Assembly: GCF_042435035.1 (NCBI RefSeq)
Contig: NZ_JBHMQT010000058.1
Span: 1-64,000, forward strand
Direction of reading: 5' to 3'
DNA from: Sphaerimonospora cavernae
Lineage (GTDB): Bacteria > Actinomycetota > Actinomycetes > Streptosporangiales > Streptosporangiaceae
DNA length: 64,000 nt
In this document: in pieces, positions 1 through 7,609 of the stretch
Position numbering within the stretch: position 1 is the first letter of the stretch
Layout: each line of letters starts with the position of its first letter
The notes under the pieces: model-generated
Seen by the model: only the letters and a program-made list of their open reading frames with translations
What the model was told of the DNA's origin: nothing
The model's database searches: none
Translations under genes and position numbers: made by a program

Positions 1-292
1 TCATCCTTCCAACCTCCAACCGATGTAGCCACTCAAGGTGTGCGACCTCATGTCGCACATGCACGATCGCATTGGTGACCAGTTCGCTCAGCAGCAGAAG
101 AACGTCATCCACTACTTCTGCAGCGGCGAGACCTTTCAGCGTCTCCCTCGCCCATGTCCGAGCCTCGCTCACCGACGCGGCCCGCCCCGGGAAGTCCGCC
201 CGACCCAGCATCCGCAGCCCGCTACACCGCCGAGCTATCGCTGCGTCAAGACCGCGGCTCTGCCACTCGCCAACCCGCTGATGCGCCTTCAT
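1..292 (-). CDS. RsbW-like ATP-binding protein, partial
   Basis: The frame opens at the ATG at 292 and has no stop down to base 1, so the C-terminal part lies outside the window; about 97 codons are visible. The stretch FPGRAASVSEARTWARETL (from residue 34) followed by SELVTNA (residues 69-75), the Asn-containing helix of GHKL ATPases, is typical of the small single-domain HATPase_c_2 proteins that are abundant in actinomycetes and resemble the anti-sigma kinase RsbW. The ATG overlaps the stop of the 102-residue gene upstream, so the two are translationally coupled. An internal ATG at residue 28 is an alternative start. The partner (sigma or anti-anti-sigma factor) is not visible. The family is clear; the role is inferred. 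Confidence 0.75.
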   Translation of the reverse strand, partial: MKAHQRVGEWQSRGLDAAIARRCSGLRMLGRADFPGRAASVSEARTWARETLKGLAAAEVVDDVLLLLSELVTNAIVHVRHEVAHLEWLHRLEVGRM

Positions 293-597
293 GCCGACAC
301 CGTCGCCCTGATCTTGGAAGTGGCTTCATCATCGAGCGCCCAAACCCGTTCATCCCGCCGCCACACACGCGACCGCCAAGGCCGCCACGTGAAGATCCAC
401 CCCCAGGATCGCCGAGTCACCCGCACACGGACCGGCTCACCATTCGGGGACATCACTTCCAAGAACGATGGTCCGGCAGCAGAAAGGATCAGAGACGTGG
501 ACACGCCGATGCGTCGCAGGCCCCAGCCAAGCCATGCCAGGTGGATGAAAGCGTCCTGAAGCTCGCTAATCGCCTTCTGTCTGCCCATCGTCATCAC
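289..597 (-). CDS. hypothetical protein, 102 aa
   Basis: Small basic protein of 102 residues with many Trp and Arg (for example HLAWLGWGLRRIG at residues 18-30 and a TRRSWGWIFTWRPWRSR segment). I do not recognise a domain. Of the three nearby ATGs (597, 594, 588), the one at 588 gives a plain MGRQKAISEL start. It is the first gene of a minus-strand pair with the RsbW-like ATPase (ATGA overlap) and diverges from the Xre gene across about 230 bp. Its place beside Xre/DUF397 and an HATPase protein suggests a regulatory accessory unit, but no function can be read from the sequence. Confidence 0.6.
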   Translation of the reverse strand: MMTMGRQKAISELQDAFIHLAWLGWGLRRIGVSTSLILSAAGPSFLEVMSPNGEPVRVRVTRRSWGWIFTWRPWRSRVWRRDERVWALDDEATSKIRATVSA

Positions 598-826
598 CCT
601 CTGCCGGGGAGCTAGGCCCCGAATCGGACGGTCACACTGAATTTGCCTCTAGGCTGTGTGACCGCCTCTCCGTATATGTTCCTGTTTCCCGATAGCCACT
701 CCACAGCCTGCCCGTGTTGAGCTACATTACGGAATGGAACGGATGACACAGCGTTCGGACAGTTTTTGTGGTACCGACTGTTCGATGTGCGTACGACTCG
801 TGTGCTACTCGTCGGACGGAGTCCCA

Positions 827-1648
827 ATGCCCGCGCCTGTCGAGCTTGATCCCAGCGCAGGCCCGTTAGCCTTCTTCGGGTCGGAGCTGCGGAAATGCCG
901 AAAGAATGTCGGCTGGTCGCAGGAGCAGTTGGCCGACAGGATCAGGTTCAGCCCAAGCCTGGTCGGCTTCATCGAGAGAGCCCAGCGACCCCCAAGCAGG
1001 GACTTTGTCGAGCGCTGCGACGAAGCCCTGGGAGCCAACGGCGAGCTACTGCGCCTTTGGCCTCTCATCAGCCGCGAGGCGAGCCCCAGATGGTTCCGCG
1101 AATGGCTGGACATCGAACAGGAGGCCCACACCCTTCGAACGTGGCAGCCGCTCCTCGTCCCCGGCCTGCTACAAACCGAGGAGTACGCCCGCGCGGTGCT
1201 GCGAGGCGAGCCAGGTGTCACGGACGAACAGGCAGAGAAGGCCGTACAGGCGCGACTTGAGCGTCAGATCATCCTTTCCCGCTCGAATCCCCCGATGTTC
1301 TGGGTAGTACTCGATGAAGGCGTATTGCATCGCCCTATCGGAGGCCGGGACGTGATGCGCCGGCAACTCGAACGCTTGTCCGAGATGGCCGAGAGTCCCC
1401 GCATAGCTGTCCAAGTGGTCCCCTTGGCCTTGGGAGCCACCACGGGACTCCTCGGCGGCTTCGTCATCGCGCAGCTTTCCGGAAGTCCGGATACCGTGTA
1501 TCTCGAATCCGCCGGAGATGGCCAGGTGACCGACCGGTCGGAAAATGTCGAGGCCCTCCATGTGCGATACGACGCCATACGAGCCGAGGCACACCCCCAG
1601 CATGTGTCTATCGAGCTGATCAGAAAGGCAGCAAAGACGTGGACCTGA
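827..1648 (+). CDS. Xre family regulator with DUF5753 C-terminal domain
   Basis: About 273 residues. Residues 15-70 form a helix-turn-helix of the Xre/Cro type (GSELRKCRKNVGWSQEQLAD, then SLVGFIERAQRPPS). The remainder matches the DUF5753 domain of actinomycete Xre regulators (WLDIEQEAHTLRTWQPLLVP, then LLQTEEYARAVL). The frame extends upstream to 734, but the ATG at 827 follows a purine-rich stretch and gives the usual MPAPVELDPS type of N-terminus. The stop overlaps the start of the DUF397 gene by 10 bases. Such pairs (BldB/WhiJ-like systems in Streptomyces) act on development or antibiotic control; the target here is unknown. Confidence 0.85.
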   Translation: MPAPVELDPSAGPLAFFGSELRKCRKNVGWSQEQLADRIRFSPSLVGFIERAQRPPSRDFVERCDEALGANGELLRLWPLISREASPRWFREWLDIEQEAHTLRTWQPLLVPGLLQTEEYARAVLRGEPGVTDEQAEKAVQARLERQIILSRSNPPMFWVVLDEGVLHRPIGGRDVMRRQLERLSEMAESPRIAVQVVPLALGATTGLLGGFVIAQLSGSPDTVYLESAGDGQVTDRSENVEALHVRYDAIRAEAHPQHVSIELIRKAAKTWT

Positions 1649-1851
1649 ACGAGGAATTGAGGACCGCCGATTGGCGCAAGGCCAGCAAGAGCGGATCCAA
1701 CGGAGGAGACTGCATTGAGGTCGCCCCTCTGTCCGGGGGACGTGTAGCGATTCGTGACACCGAGCGCCCAGGTCAGGCGCCTTTCGTGGTGACCGCGAGC
1801 GTTTGGGACGCATTCCTGGACGGAGCCAAGCGCGGCGAGTTCGATTTTTAG
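1639..1851 (+). CDS. DUF397 domain protein
   Basis: 70 residues starting at GTG 1639, overlapping the Xre stop by 10 bases. Family hallmarks are visible: WRKASKSGSNGGDCIEVA at residues 12-29, then VAIRDTERPG and a C-terminal WDAFLDGAKRGEF. DUF397 proteins are small partners of the neighbouring Xre-DUF5753 regulator, probably antagonists in a toxin/antitoxin-like or WhiJ-like module. A hairpin with a T run follows the stop, so the pair forms its own transcription unit. Confidence 0.88.
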   Translation: MDLNEELRTADWRKASKSGSNGGDCIEVAPLSGGRVAIRDTERPGQAPFVVTASVWDAFLDGAKRGEFDF

Positions 1852-1869
1852 TCGGACTACAACGCACAG

Positions 1870-1901
1870 AAAAGTCCCCCGGTAATCACTGGGGGCATTT
1901 T
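1870..1901 (+). terminator. terminator after the Xre/DUF397 pair
   Basis: AAAA-GT-CCCCC, a 10-nt loop, GGGGG-CA-TTTT: five C-G pairs, a 2x2 mismatch and four A-T pairs, ending in a T run 19 bases after the DUF397 stop. It resembles a Rho-independent terminator. Confidence 0.6.
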
Positions 1902-1993
1902 CATCACACCGGCGTGTGTGTCGTACGTCGAACTTCCGCTACTCATGGTGCCCTGTCCGATCCCGCCTTAACGTCGAAGCCAGGACCGATGTG

Positions 1994-3025
1994 ATGCAAG
2001 CGTCGGAAGGCACGGCTGCAATAGGGCGTGCTCTTTTGCGGCTCTCAGAACGCGCGGGAGGTACTTTGCAGAGCCTCGATCTCCTCGACTTCGCCTGGTG
2101 GGAGATTACGGAAAAGTGTCAGCTCGCCTGTAATCATTGCTACGCCTCGTCCGGCCCCGATGGCAGCCACGGGACGATGACCGTCGCCGACTGGCAGCGC
2201 GTCATCTCACAGACTCGTGAGGCTGGCGCGAAAATGGGGCAGTTCATCGGAGGTGAGCCGACGCTGCACCCAGCGATGCCCCAGCTCGTCCGACACGCGC
2301 TCGACGCCGGAATGGAGGTCGAGATCTACACCAACCTCGTCCACGTGACACCGGCCATGTGGGAGACGTTCCGCCTGCCAGGAGTCCGGCTCGCGACCTC
2401 CTACTACTCCGACCAACCGGACGAACACGAGGCAATCACCAGACGACCCACGCTCAAGGTCACCACAAGGAACATCGCCCGTGCCCAGGACCTGGGAATC
2501 CCCCTCCGCGCCGGAGTGATCGGAGTTCTCAACAGACAGCGCACGCAACAGGGCATCGCCGTACTCGAACGTCTCGGCGTCCCAGAGATCGGGTACGACG
2601 ACCTTCGCGAAGTCGGACGCGGCGTCCGGGACAGCGGCCCCAGCACCGCTCAACTCTGCGGCAACTGCGGAGACCGGAAGATTGCCATCTCACCCACAGG
2701 CGACGTCTGGCCGTGCGTATTCTCCCGCTGGCTGCCGGTCGGTAACGTCCGACAGACGCCCCTCGCGGATATCCTCAAGGGCGAGGCATTCGCCCAGATC
2801 ACAGGCCAGCTACAAGAGGAGTTCCAGGTGCGCATGGCCAGGCCATGTCGACCGGACCCGTGCAGTCCGGACTGTAGCCCGTCCTGCAAACCAGCGAACA
2901 ACTGCCGCCCGGCCAACAACTGCGCCCCCAACTACTCATGCGGGCCATGCGCGCCGAAGGATCGCAACTGCAACCCCGTGATGAGCTGCAGCCCCAACAA
3001 GTGCCGCCCGACGGGCCACAAGTAA
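1994..3025 (+). CDS. radical SAM/SPASM-like enzyme with Cys-rich tail
   Basis: 343 residues from ATG 1994; the open frame starts at 1916, but the earlier part looks untranslated. The radical SAM cluster motif CQLACNHC (Cys 42, 46, 49) is followed by GGEP at 86-89 (SAM binding). A SPASM/twitch-like half-site follows (Cys 222, 225, 241, in LCGNCGDRK ... DVWPC). Residues 281-343 form a tail with 11 Cys in CxP-type spacing (RPCRPDPCSPDCSPSC ... CSPNKCRPTGHK), longer than such enzymes need for an auxiliary cluster. It sits 8 bases before an APH-fold kinase and is followed by a small ABC-type ATPase, all on the plus strand. Peptide modification (RiPP-like) is the likeliest role. No separate precursor peptide was found, so the tail could be a fused substrate or an extra cluster site. 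Confidence 0.8.
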   Translation: MQASEGTAAIGRALLRLSERAGGTLQSLDLLDFAWWEITEKCQLACNHCYASSGPDGSHGTMTVADWQRVISQTREAGAKMGQFIGGEPTLHPAMPQLVRHALDAGMEVEIYTNLVHVTPAMWETFRLPGVRLATSYYSDQPDEHEAITRRPTLKVTTRNIARAQDLGIPLRAGVIGVLNRQRTQQGIAVLERLGVPEIGYDDLREVGRGVRDSGPSTAQLCGNCGDRKIAISPTGDVWPCVFSRWLPVGNVRQTPLADILKGEAFAQITGQLQEEFQVRMARPCRPDPCSPDCSPSCKPANNCRPANNCAPNYSCGPCAPKDRNCNPVMSCSPNKCRPTGHK

Positions 3026-3033
3026 GGGGCACC

Positions 3034-3885
3034 ATGACCAGCCGGCACCGCCACGCCGAGTCCGGACAGCGCAGATTCCTGCACCGCATCCTTGCCGAAG
3101 GCGCGGAACGACTCGGCGTATCCCTAACGGGGCAAGCGGTGTTCGGCTGGCACGACCGCACCATCGGATCAGCCGCCCTCACGGACCGGGGCCACTTCTG
3201 GCTTCGCGCAACTGCCGAACACCGCGATTGGGCGTACGGCGAAGCGTGGACCGGCAATCAGGACGCCGCAGCGATCACCGGCGTACCCAAACCCGCGCTG
3301 ATCGCCCGCATCGAGTGGAATGAGCCGCCTGTGTGCATATATGCCGAGCTGCTCTCCTATACGCCCGATCCGCCCAGCTCAACCACCTCTCACCTGATCG
3401 ACCCCCCGAACCTGTCCCCCTCCTGGTGGACGGACTTGCGTGCCGCCGTAGACACCCTCGCGACACATTCCACACACCGAGGCGAACGCGACCCCTCCGC
3501 GCTGATACGACGAGTCGAAGCGTTCTACCGTCGCCCGCTCGACCTACCCGGAGCCCCGACCATCCGCACCGAACACACTGATCTGCACTGGGCCAACCTC
3601 ACCCACCCCCGCCTGTGCGTGCTCGACTGGGAGTACTGGGGGAACGCCCCAGCCGGGTATGGCGCTGCTGTCCTCTACCTGCATAGCCTCTTGATCCCCA
3701 CCACTGCCGCCCAGGTGCACGATCTATTCGCCGATGTGCTCGACACCCCGACCGGCCGTCTGGCGCAGCTGTCCGCCGCCGCGCACATTCTCGACCGCGC
3801 AACCCGAAGCGGCGACTATCCAACCCTTGCCAAGCCGGTGCACGCCCACGCCATCAGCCTGATCCGAGCCGCAGAGAGGCGATAG
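3034..3885 (+). CDS. aminoglycoside phosphotransferase-fold kinase
   Basis: 283 residues. The start at ATG 3034 lies 8 bases after the radical SAM stop, with AAGGGG as ribosome site. The catalytic loop is HTDLHWAN (residues 181-188, the HxDxxxxN motif of APH/choline-kinase folds) and the metal-binding segment is VLDWEYWG (197-203). The N-lobe is weakly conserved. Such proteins phosphorylate small molecules or act as atypical kinases; nothing points to antibiotic resistance specifically. Tight linkage with the radical SAM and ATPase genes suggests a common pathway. Confidence 0.72.
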   Translation: MTSRHRHAESGQRRFLHRILAEGAERLGVSLTGQAVFGWHDRTIGSAALTDRGHFWLRATAEHRDWAYGEAWTGNQDAAAITGVPKPALIARIEWNEPPVCIYAELLSYTPDPPSSTTSHLIDPPNLSPSWWTDLRAAVDTLATHSTHRGERDPSALIRRVEAFYRRPLDLPGAPTIRTEHTDLHWANLTHPRLCVLDWEYWGNAPAGYGAAVLYLHSLLIPTTAAQVHDLFADVLDTPTGRLAQLSAAAHILDRATRSGDYPTLAKPVHAHAISLIRAAERR

Positions 3886-3888
3886 CGC

Positions 3889-4620
3889 ATGCTCCTCACC
3901 CGGCTACACACCCGTCAGGCCCCGACAGGCTGGGCCGCCACGCTGCCGGCCATCTCCCACCTTGCCGAACACGGGCTCACCCTGACCGCTCCCGTCGCTT
4001 TCCTCGTTGGAGAGAACGGGTCGGGCAAGTCCACCATCGTCGAGGCGATCGCGGATGCCTGCGGCATCAACTCCGAGGGAGGCAAGGCGGGCACCAAGTA
4101 CGCCAGCACCGGCCCCGCCACCCCCCTCGGCGAGATCATGGAGACCGAACTCACCACCGCAGGGCTGCGTCTTCTCCACGGCCCGCGCACCAAGCGGCGA
4201 GCGTTCTTCTTCCGCGCGGAAACGCTCTTCAATCTTGGTCAGAACGTGTCAGGCCGACACGGGTTCTGGGAGGAGGACCTGACCGAGCAATCTCACGGCG
4301 AGGGGTTCATCACCGTCTTGGAGCGTATGGTGTCCGGATCAGGGCTCTACCTCATGGACGAGCCTGAGGCCGCCCTGTCGTTCCAATCATGCTTGAGCTT
4401 GGTCGGCCTCATGAACCGTGTTGCCCGCCAGGGCGGACAGATCATCTGCGCCACGCATTCCCCGATCCTGGCCAGCCTCCCCGGTGCCCAGATCCTCGAA
4501 CTCGGCGACCACGGCATCCACCCGTCTGAATGGGACAAGCTCCAATTGGTCGACCACTGGCGACGCTTCCTCGCCAAACCTCACTTCTACCTGCGGTACG
4601 CGCTTGACGAGGATACGTAG
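3889..4620 (+). CDS. small ABC/SMC-like ATPase (COG3910 type)
   Basis: 243 residues, starting 3 bases after the kinase stop. Walker A is GENGSGKST (41-49), an ABC-like signature SHGEGF lies at 135-140, Walker B is LYLMDEPEAAL (153-163) and the switch His is in CATHSP (H190). The layout is that of stand-alone soluble AAA/ABC ATPases with no membrane or coiled-coil arm. It is the third gene of the radical SAM-kinase-ATPase cassette. The substrate is unknown. A defence or peptide-handling role is possible but only inferred. Confidence 0.8.
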   Translation: MLLTRLHTRQAPTGWAATLPAISHLAEHGLTLTAPVAFLVGENGSGKSTIVEAIADACGINSEGGKAGTKYASTGPATPLGEIMETELTTAGLRLLHGPRTKRRAFFFRAETLFNLGQNVSGRHGFWEEDLTEQSHGEGFITVLERMVSGSGLYLMDEPEAALSFQSCLSLVGLMNRVARQGGQIICATHSPILASLPGAQILELGDHGIHPSEWDKLQLVDHWRRFLAKPHFYLRYALDEDT

Positions 4621-4683
4621 CTCGGCGGCCGCCGTTCTCATGAGACGCTGGAGCCGAAGTCATGATCCTTTGTCTGACGAGGG

Positions 4684-5292
4684 TCAGAGATGGAGGGTCG
4701 GATCGGCGAGCATATCGACGACTTGCTGGCCGCCAAGGACGAGGGCGGCGCCGGGGAGATCGCGATAGCGGAGCATGGCGTGCAGAACACCAGCGAACGG
4801 CTGGCCTAACAGCGAGACGAGGACTTCGCCGGCCCTTTCCGTGTCGCCCTCTTGCAAGAGGCGAGAACGGTCGCGAAGCATGGATGCCGTACGGATGACG
4901 GCATAACGCCTGCTCCGCACCAGATCGTCGCGATTCAGGCCGAAAACATCGATCGTCGCTTCACCTCGGGGCGTCAACGCCTCGTAGGTTCCAGTGGCCA
5001 GCATGAGCTCCAGATGGTCATCGGGGTCCTCGGACGACGGATCGATAAGCAGTGGCCTGCCCTGTTCATCCCGAGGGAAAAGATCACGTTTCTGGTGGCT
5101 GTTGCAGTGGGCGCAGGCCAGGAGGTGGTTGAGCCAGTCGAAGGCCCGGAGCGGCGCCTGCGTGAGCGGCTCGAAATGATCGATTCCGGTGCTGAGACAG
5201 CCGCCGCAGTACATGCAGGCTCGGATCCCCAGAGCCATGAGGGCGAGCTGCGCCGTCAGCTCGTCCCGCAGGCCTTTGGCCGAGTTCCACAT
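4684..5292 (-). CDS. HNH endonuclease (N-terminus probably frameshifted)
   Basis: Complete HNH core: CMYCGG (first zinc Cys pair), IDHFEPL, then WLNHLLACAHCNSHQKR with the second Cys pair; a C-terminal helical part follows. The same frame continues upstream of the ATG at 5292 without a stop to 5490 (reading LRQKTDRLRQCRVDDAP) but offers no ATG or GTG. A perfect ribosome site (AGGAGG) with ATG at 5416 lies one frame off and reads MAEQRISELRVEFQTPE. A single indel near 5355-5380 would join the two. Either the gene is broken, the sequence has an error, or translation starts at 5292. It converges on the ABC-type ATPase gene. Confidence 0.7.
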   Translation of the reverse strand: MWNSAKGLRDELTAQLALMALGIRACMYCGGCLSTGIDHFEPLTQAPLRAFDWLNHLLACAHCNSHQKRDLFPRDEQGRPLLIDPSSEDPDDHLELMLATGTYEALTPRGEATIDVFGLNRDDLVRSRRYAVIRTASMLRDRSRLLQEGDTERAGEVLVSLLGQPFAGVLHAMLRYRDLPGAALVLGGQQVVDMLADPTLHL

Positions 5293-5487
5293 CGTACCCG
5301 CGCGTGCCGGCGCGTCATCGACCCGGCACTGCCGCAGCCTGTCGGTCTTCTGCCGCAGCTGGACGTTCAGGTGTCTGGAACTCCACCCGCAACTCGGAGA
5401 TCCGCTGCTCCGCCATCTCTTCTCCCGCCTCCTCGTCTCAGTCGTACGGACCGGCCTGCGCCGACGGTGAAGGCCAACGCGCGAACC

Positions 5488-5853
5488 TTATACCCCGACC
5501 CCACGAGCGGTCGTCACTAAATGAGTTGCTTGAACGTTTGCCACTCTCAGATAAGGGCGCGTTACTACGTCACCGGAAAGTTCCCGGTTCCCGTCAACGG
5601 TCAGACCAGTTTGCAGCCGACAGATGTACCCCAAGCGCACAAGGGGTCGGTCGGAAGGCATTTCGGGCAACCATAACCAAGGCCACTCACCTTGCGGTCT
5701 ACTGAGTGAGCCGGGGAGAAGTATCTCTGTGATCGCGGCCGCGGCACGCTCTTCGAGGATTCTTCGCTGAACCTCACGAAGTGATTCCATCCGGCTGATC
5801 CGGTTGGTCTCATCGTCCAGGAAGTCGGCGATGCGCCGCTGCTCCTCTAGGGC
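5488..5853 (-). pseudogene. hsdS: type I restriction specificity subunit (HsdS) fragment
   Basis: Minus-strand remnant with the central conserved region of HsdS: LEEQRRIADFLDDETNRIS, then REVQRRILEERAAAAITEIL, followed by the beginning of a second target-recognition domain (LVRLGYICRLQTGL). Both ends are missing: the upstream half is separated by the IS element at 5854, and the downstream reading ends abruptly after RVANVQATHL. The sequence flanking the insertion (7457-7500) continues the same HsdS frame (reading SLPWATPALEEQRR across the restored site), so the fragment was already joined to a truncated hsdM before the insertion. Confidence 0.75.
5844..5853. repeat. target-site duplication, left copy
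   Basis: CCTCTAGGGC, identical to 7457-7466 on the other side of the insertion sequence. Confidence 0.88.
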
Positions 5854-7456
5854 CAATGCCACTCAGCCTAATTTGATCATGGTTTGACGTGCGCGGATGT
5901 GCCTTCCCTGGTGTTGTGGGGATAGAGACCAGGGAGATCCATTACGGTTCGTGGTCGTGGCAAAGATCGAGGAACAGCCTGGTCGGCGGTTTGCGGACGC
6001 GGTGTCGCTGGGGGTGCTGGCCCGCTGGGTGCCGCGCGATGAGATTGACGCGGCCGTCGTGGCCACCGGAAAGCAGGCCAAGCGCAAGGACGGCAAACTG
6101 CCGCCGCATGTGATGGTGTACTTCACGCTGGCGATGGCCTTGTTCGCCGATGACGACTATGAAGGGGTGCTGGCCCATCTGGCCGGCACGCTGGCCTCGT
6201 GGCCGGACTGCTGGGACGCCGAATGGGAGGCGCCGGGCTCTGGTGGCATCGCCCAGGCCCGGCAACGGTTGGGCTCCGAACCTTTGCGGGAGCTGTTTTC
6301 GCAGGTCGCGGCCCCGGTTACCGACATGTTGACGCCGGGGGCGTTCTTGGGGAGCCGGCGGCTGGTGGCGGTTGACGGAATGGAGTGGGATGTCCCCGAC
6401 ACCCCGCAGAACGCGGCGTTCTTCGGGTACGCCGGGTCGGGCGACAAGCGGTCGGCGTTTCCGAAGGTGCGTGTGGTGGCGTTGAGCGAGTGTGCCTCGC
6501 ACGCCTACTTCGCCGCCGCGATCGGCGGAGTCGGGGCGGGTGAGGGCTCGGGCGAGCAGTCGCTGGCGGCCACCTTGTGGGGCCACCTGGATTCCGACAT
6601 GCTGCTGCTGGCCGACCGCAACTTCTACTCCTTTGCCAACTGGTGTGACGCCCAAGCGTCGGGGGCGCAGCTGTTGTGGCGGGTCAAGTCCGATCTGCGG
6701 CTTCCGGTTGTGGAGAAACTGCCTGACGGCTCCTACACCTCGGTGCTGGTCAACCCCGGCATCCGCGGCAAGCGCCGGGAGGCGCTGATCGAGGCGGCCC
6801 GTGATGGACAAGAACTGGACCCCGGCCAGGCGGCGCTGGTCCGGGTGATCGAATACACCGTCCCCGACCGTGATCCGGACGGCGATGGTGAGCTGATCTG
6901 CCTGATCACCACGATCCTCGATATACGGGACGGGCCCGCCGCCACCCTGGCCGAGGCCTACCACCAAAGGTGGGAACACGAGACCGGCAACGATCAGATC
7001 AAGACGCACCTGCGCGGGCCGGGCCGGGTGCTGCGGTCGAAGAAACCCGACCTGGTGCTCGCGGAAATCTACGGCTATCTGCTGACACACTACGCACTGT
7101 CGGCGTTGATCTGCGAGGCCGCCACCGAAGCGCAGATCGACCCCGATCGGGTCAAGTTCACCCGCACCGTCCGCATCGTCCGGCGCCACACCGGAACCGA
7201 CGCGGATTTTCCCCCCTGACCGGCAGGAACACCTCATCGCACAGCTCAAGAAGGACATCTTCCGCACCAAGCATCTCAATCCCCGGCGGCGTCACCGCAG
7301 CTACCCGCGGGTGATCAAGCGTGCCCGCCACAACTCCTATCGGGTCAAGAAGCCCGGCGACGTCGGGGTATGCCACGGCGGCCCGGCGACAGTCAATCTC
7401 GCGAACCTCCCCGAACTGGCCCTCACCTCATGATCAACTTATGCTGAGTGGCATTG
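5854..7456 (+). mobile_element. IS4-family insertion sequence, 1603 bp
   Basis: The ends are inverted repeats of 28 bp with 26 matches: left CAATGCCACTCAGC then CTAATTTGATCATG; right, read on the other strand, CAATGCCACTCAGC then ATAAGTTGATCATG. They are flanked by a perfect 10-bp duplication CCTCTAGGGC at 5844-5853 and 7457-7466. It carries one transposase gene filling almost the whole element. The intact duplication and near-perfect ends show a simple and probably recent insertion into the hsdM/hsdS remnant. Confidence 0.9.
5951..7433 (+). CDS. IS4-family transposase, frameshifted near the end
   Basis: The main frame runs from GTG 5951 (or 5957) to a TGA at 7217-7219, about 422 residues. 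Catalytic DDE parts are visible: LVAVDGMEWD, LLLADRNFYS and the IS4 signature YHQRWEHETGNDQIK. The first frame ends at CCC CCC TGA. In the +1 frame the protein continues naturally (DRQEHLIAQLKKDIF ... RSYPRVIKRARHNSY) to a stop at 7431-7433. The C-run makes an indel likely, but CCC-TGA is also a known +1 slippage context, so a functional frameshift cannot be excluded. The catalytic residues all lie before the shift. Confidence 0.82.
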
Positions 7457-7466
7457 CCTCTAGGGC
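7457..7466. repeat. target-site duplication, right copy
   Basis: CCTCTAGGGC, identical to 5844-5853. Removing the element plus one copy restores a continuous HsdS reading frame over the junction. Confidence 0.88.
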
Positions 7467-7609
7467 GGGAGTCGCCCAAGGGAGAGAGAAATAGGTTTCG
7501 GCGTGAACGGCAGGATGACCTTGCCGTACTCCGACTGGCGGTAGTCACCCCGCAACAGGTCGGCCACGGACCAGATGAAATCCGCGTACTTCTGGTGGTT
7601 GAGACTCAC
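7460..7609 (-). pseudogene. hsdM: type I methylase (HsdM) N-terminal remnant
   Basis: Starts at GTG 7609, overlapping the stop of the methylase gene upstream (GTGA). The first 36 codons read HQKYADFIWSVADLLRGDYR and QSEYGKVILPFT, the invariant start of HsdM proteins, then switch to unrelated sequence and stop at 7460. Nearly the whole methylase and the first half of hsdS have been deleted, so no type I enzyme can be made. No hsdR is present in the window. Confidence 0.8.

Noticed and set aside
3034..3885. Aminoglycoside resistance gene
   Set aside because: Only the catalytic loop and metal-binding motif are shared with APH enzymes; context is a radical SAM cassette, so a resistance function is not supported.
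5942..7279. 445-codon open frame opposite the transposase
   Set aside because: Shadow of the transposase; no family features and Gly/Arg/Gln composition bias of an antisense frame.
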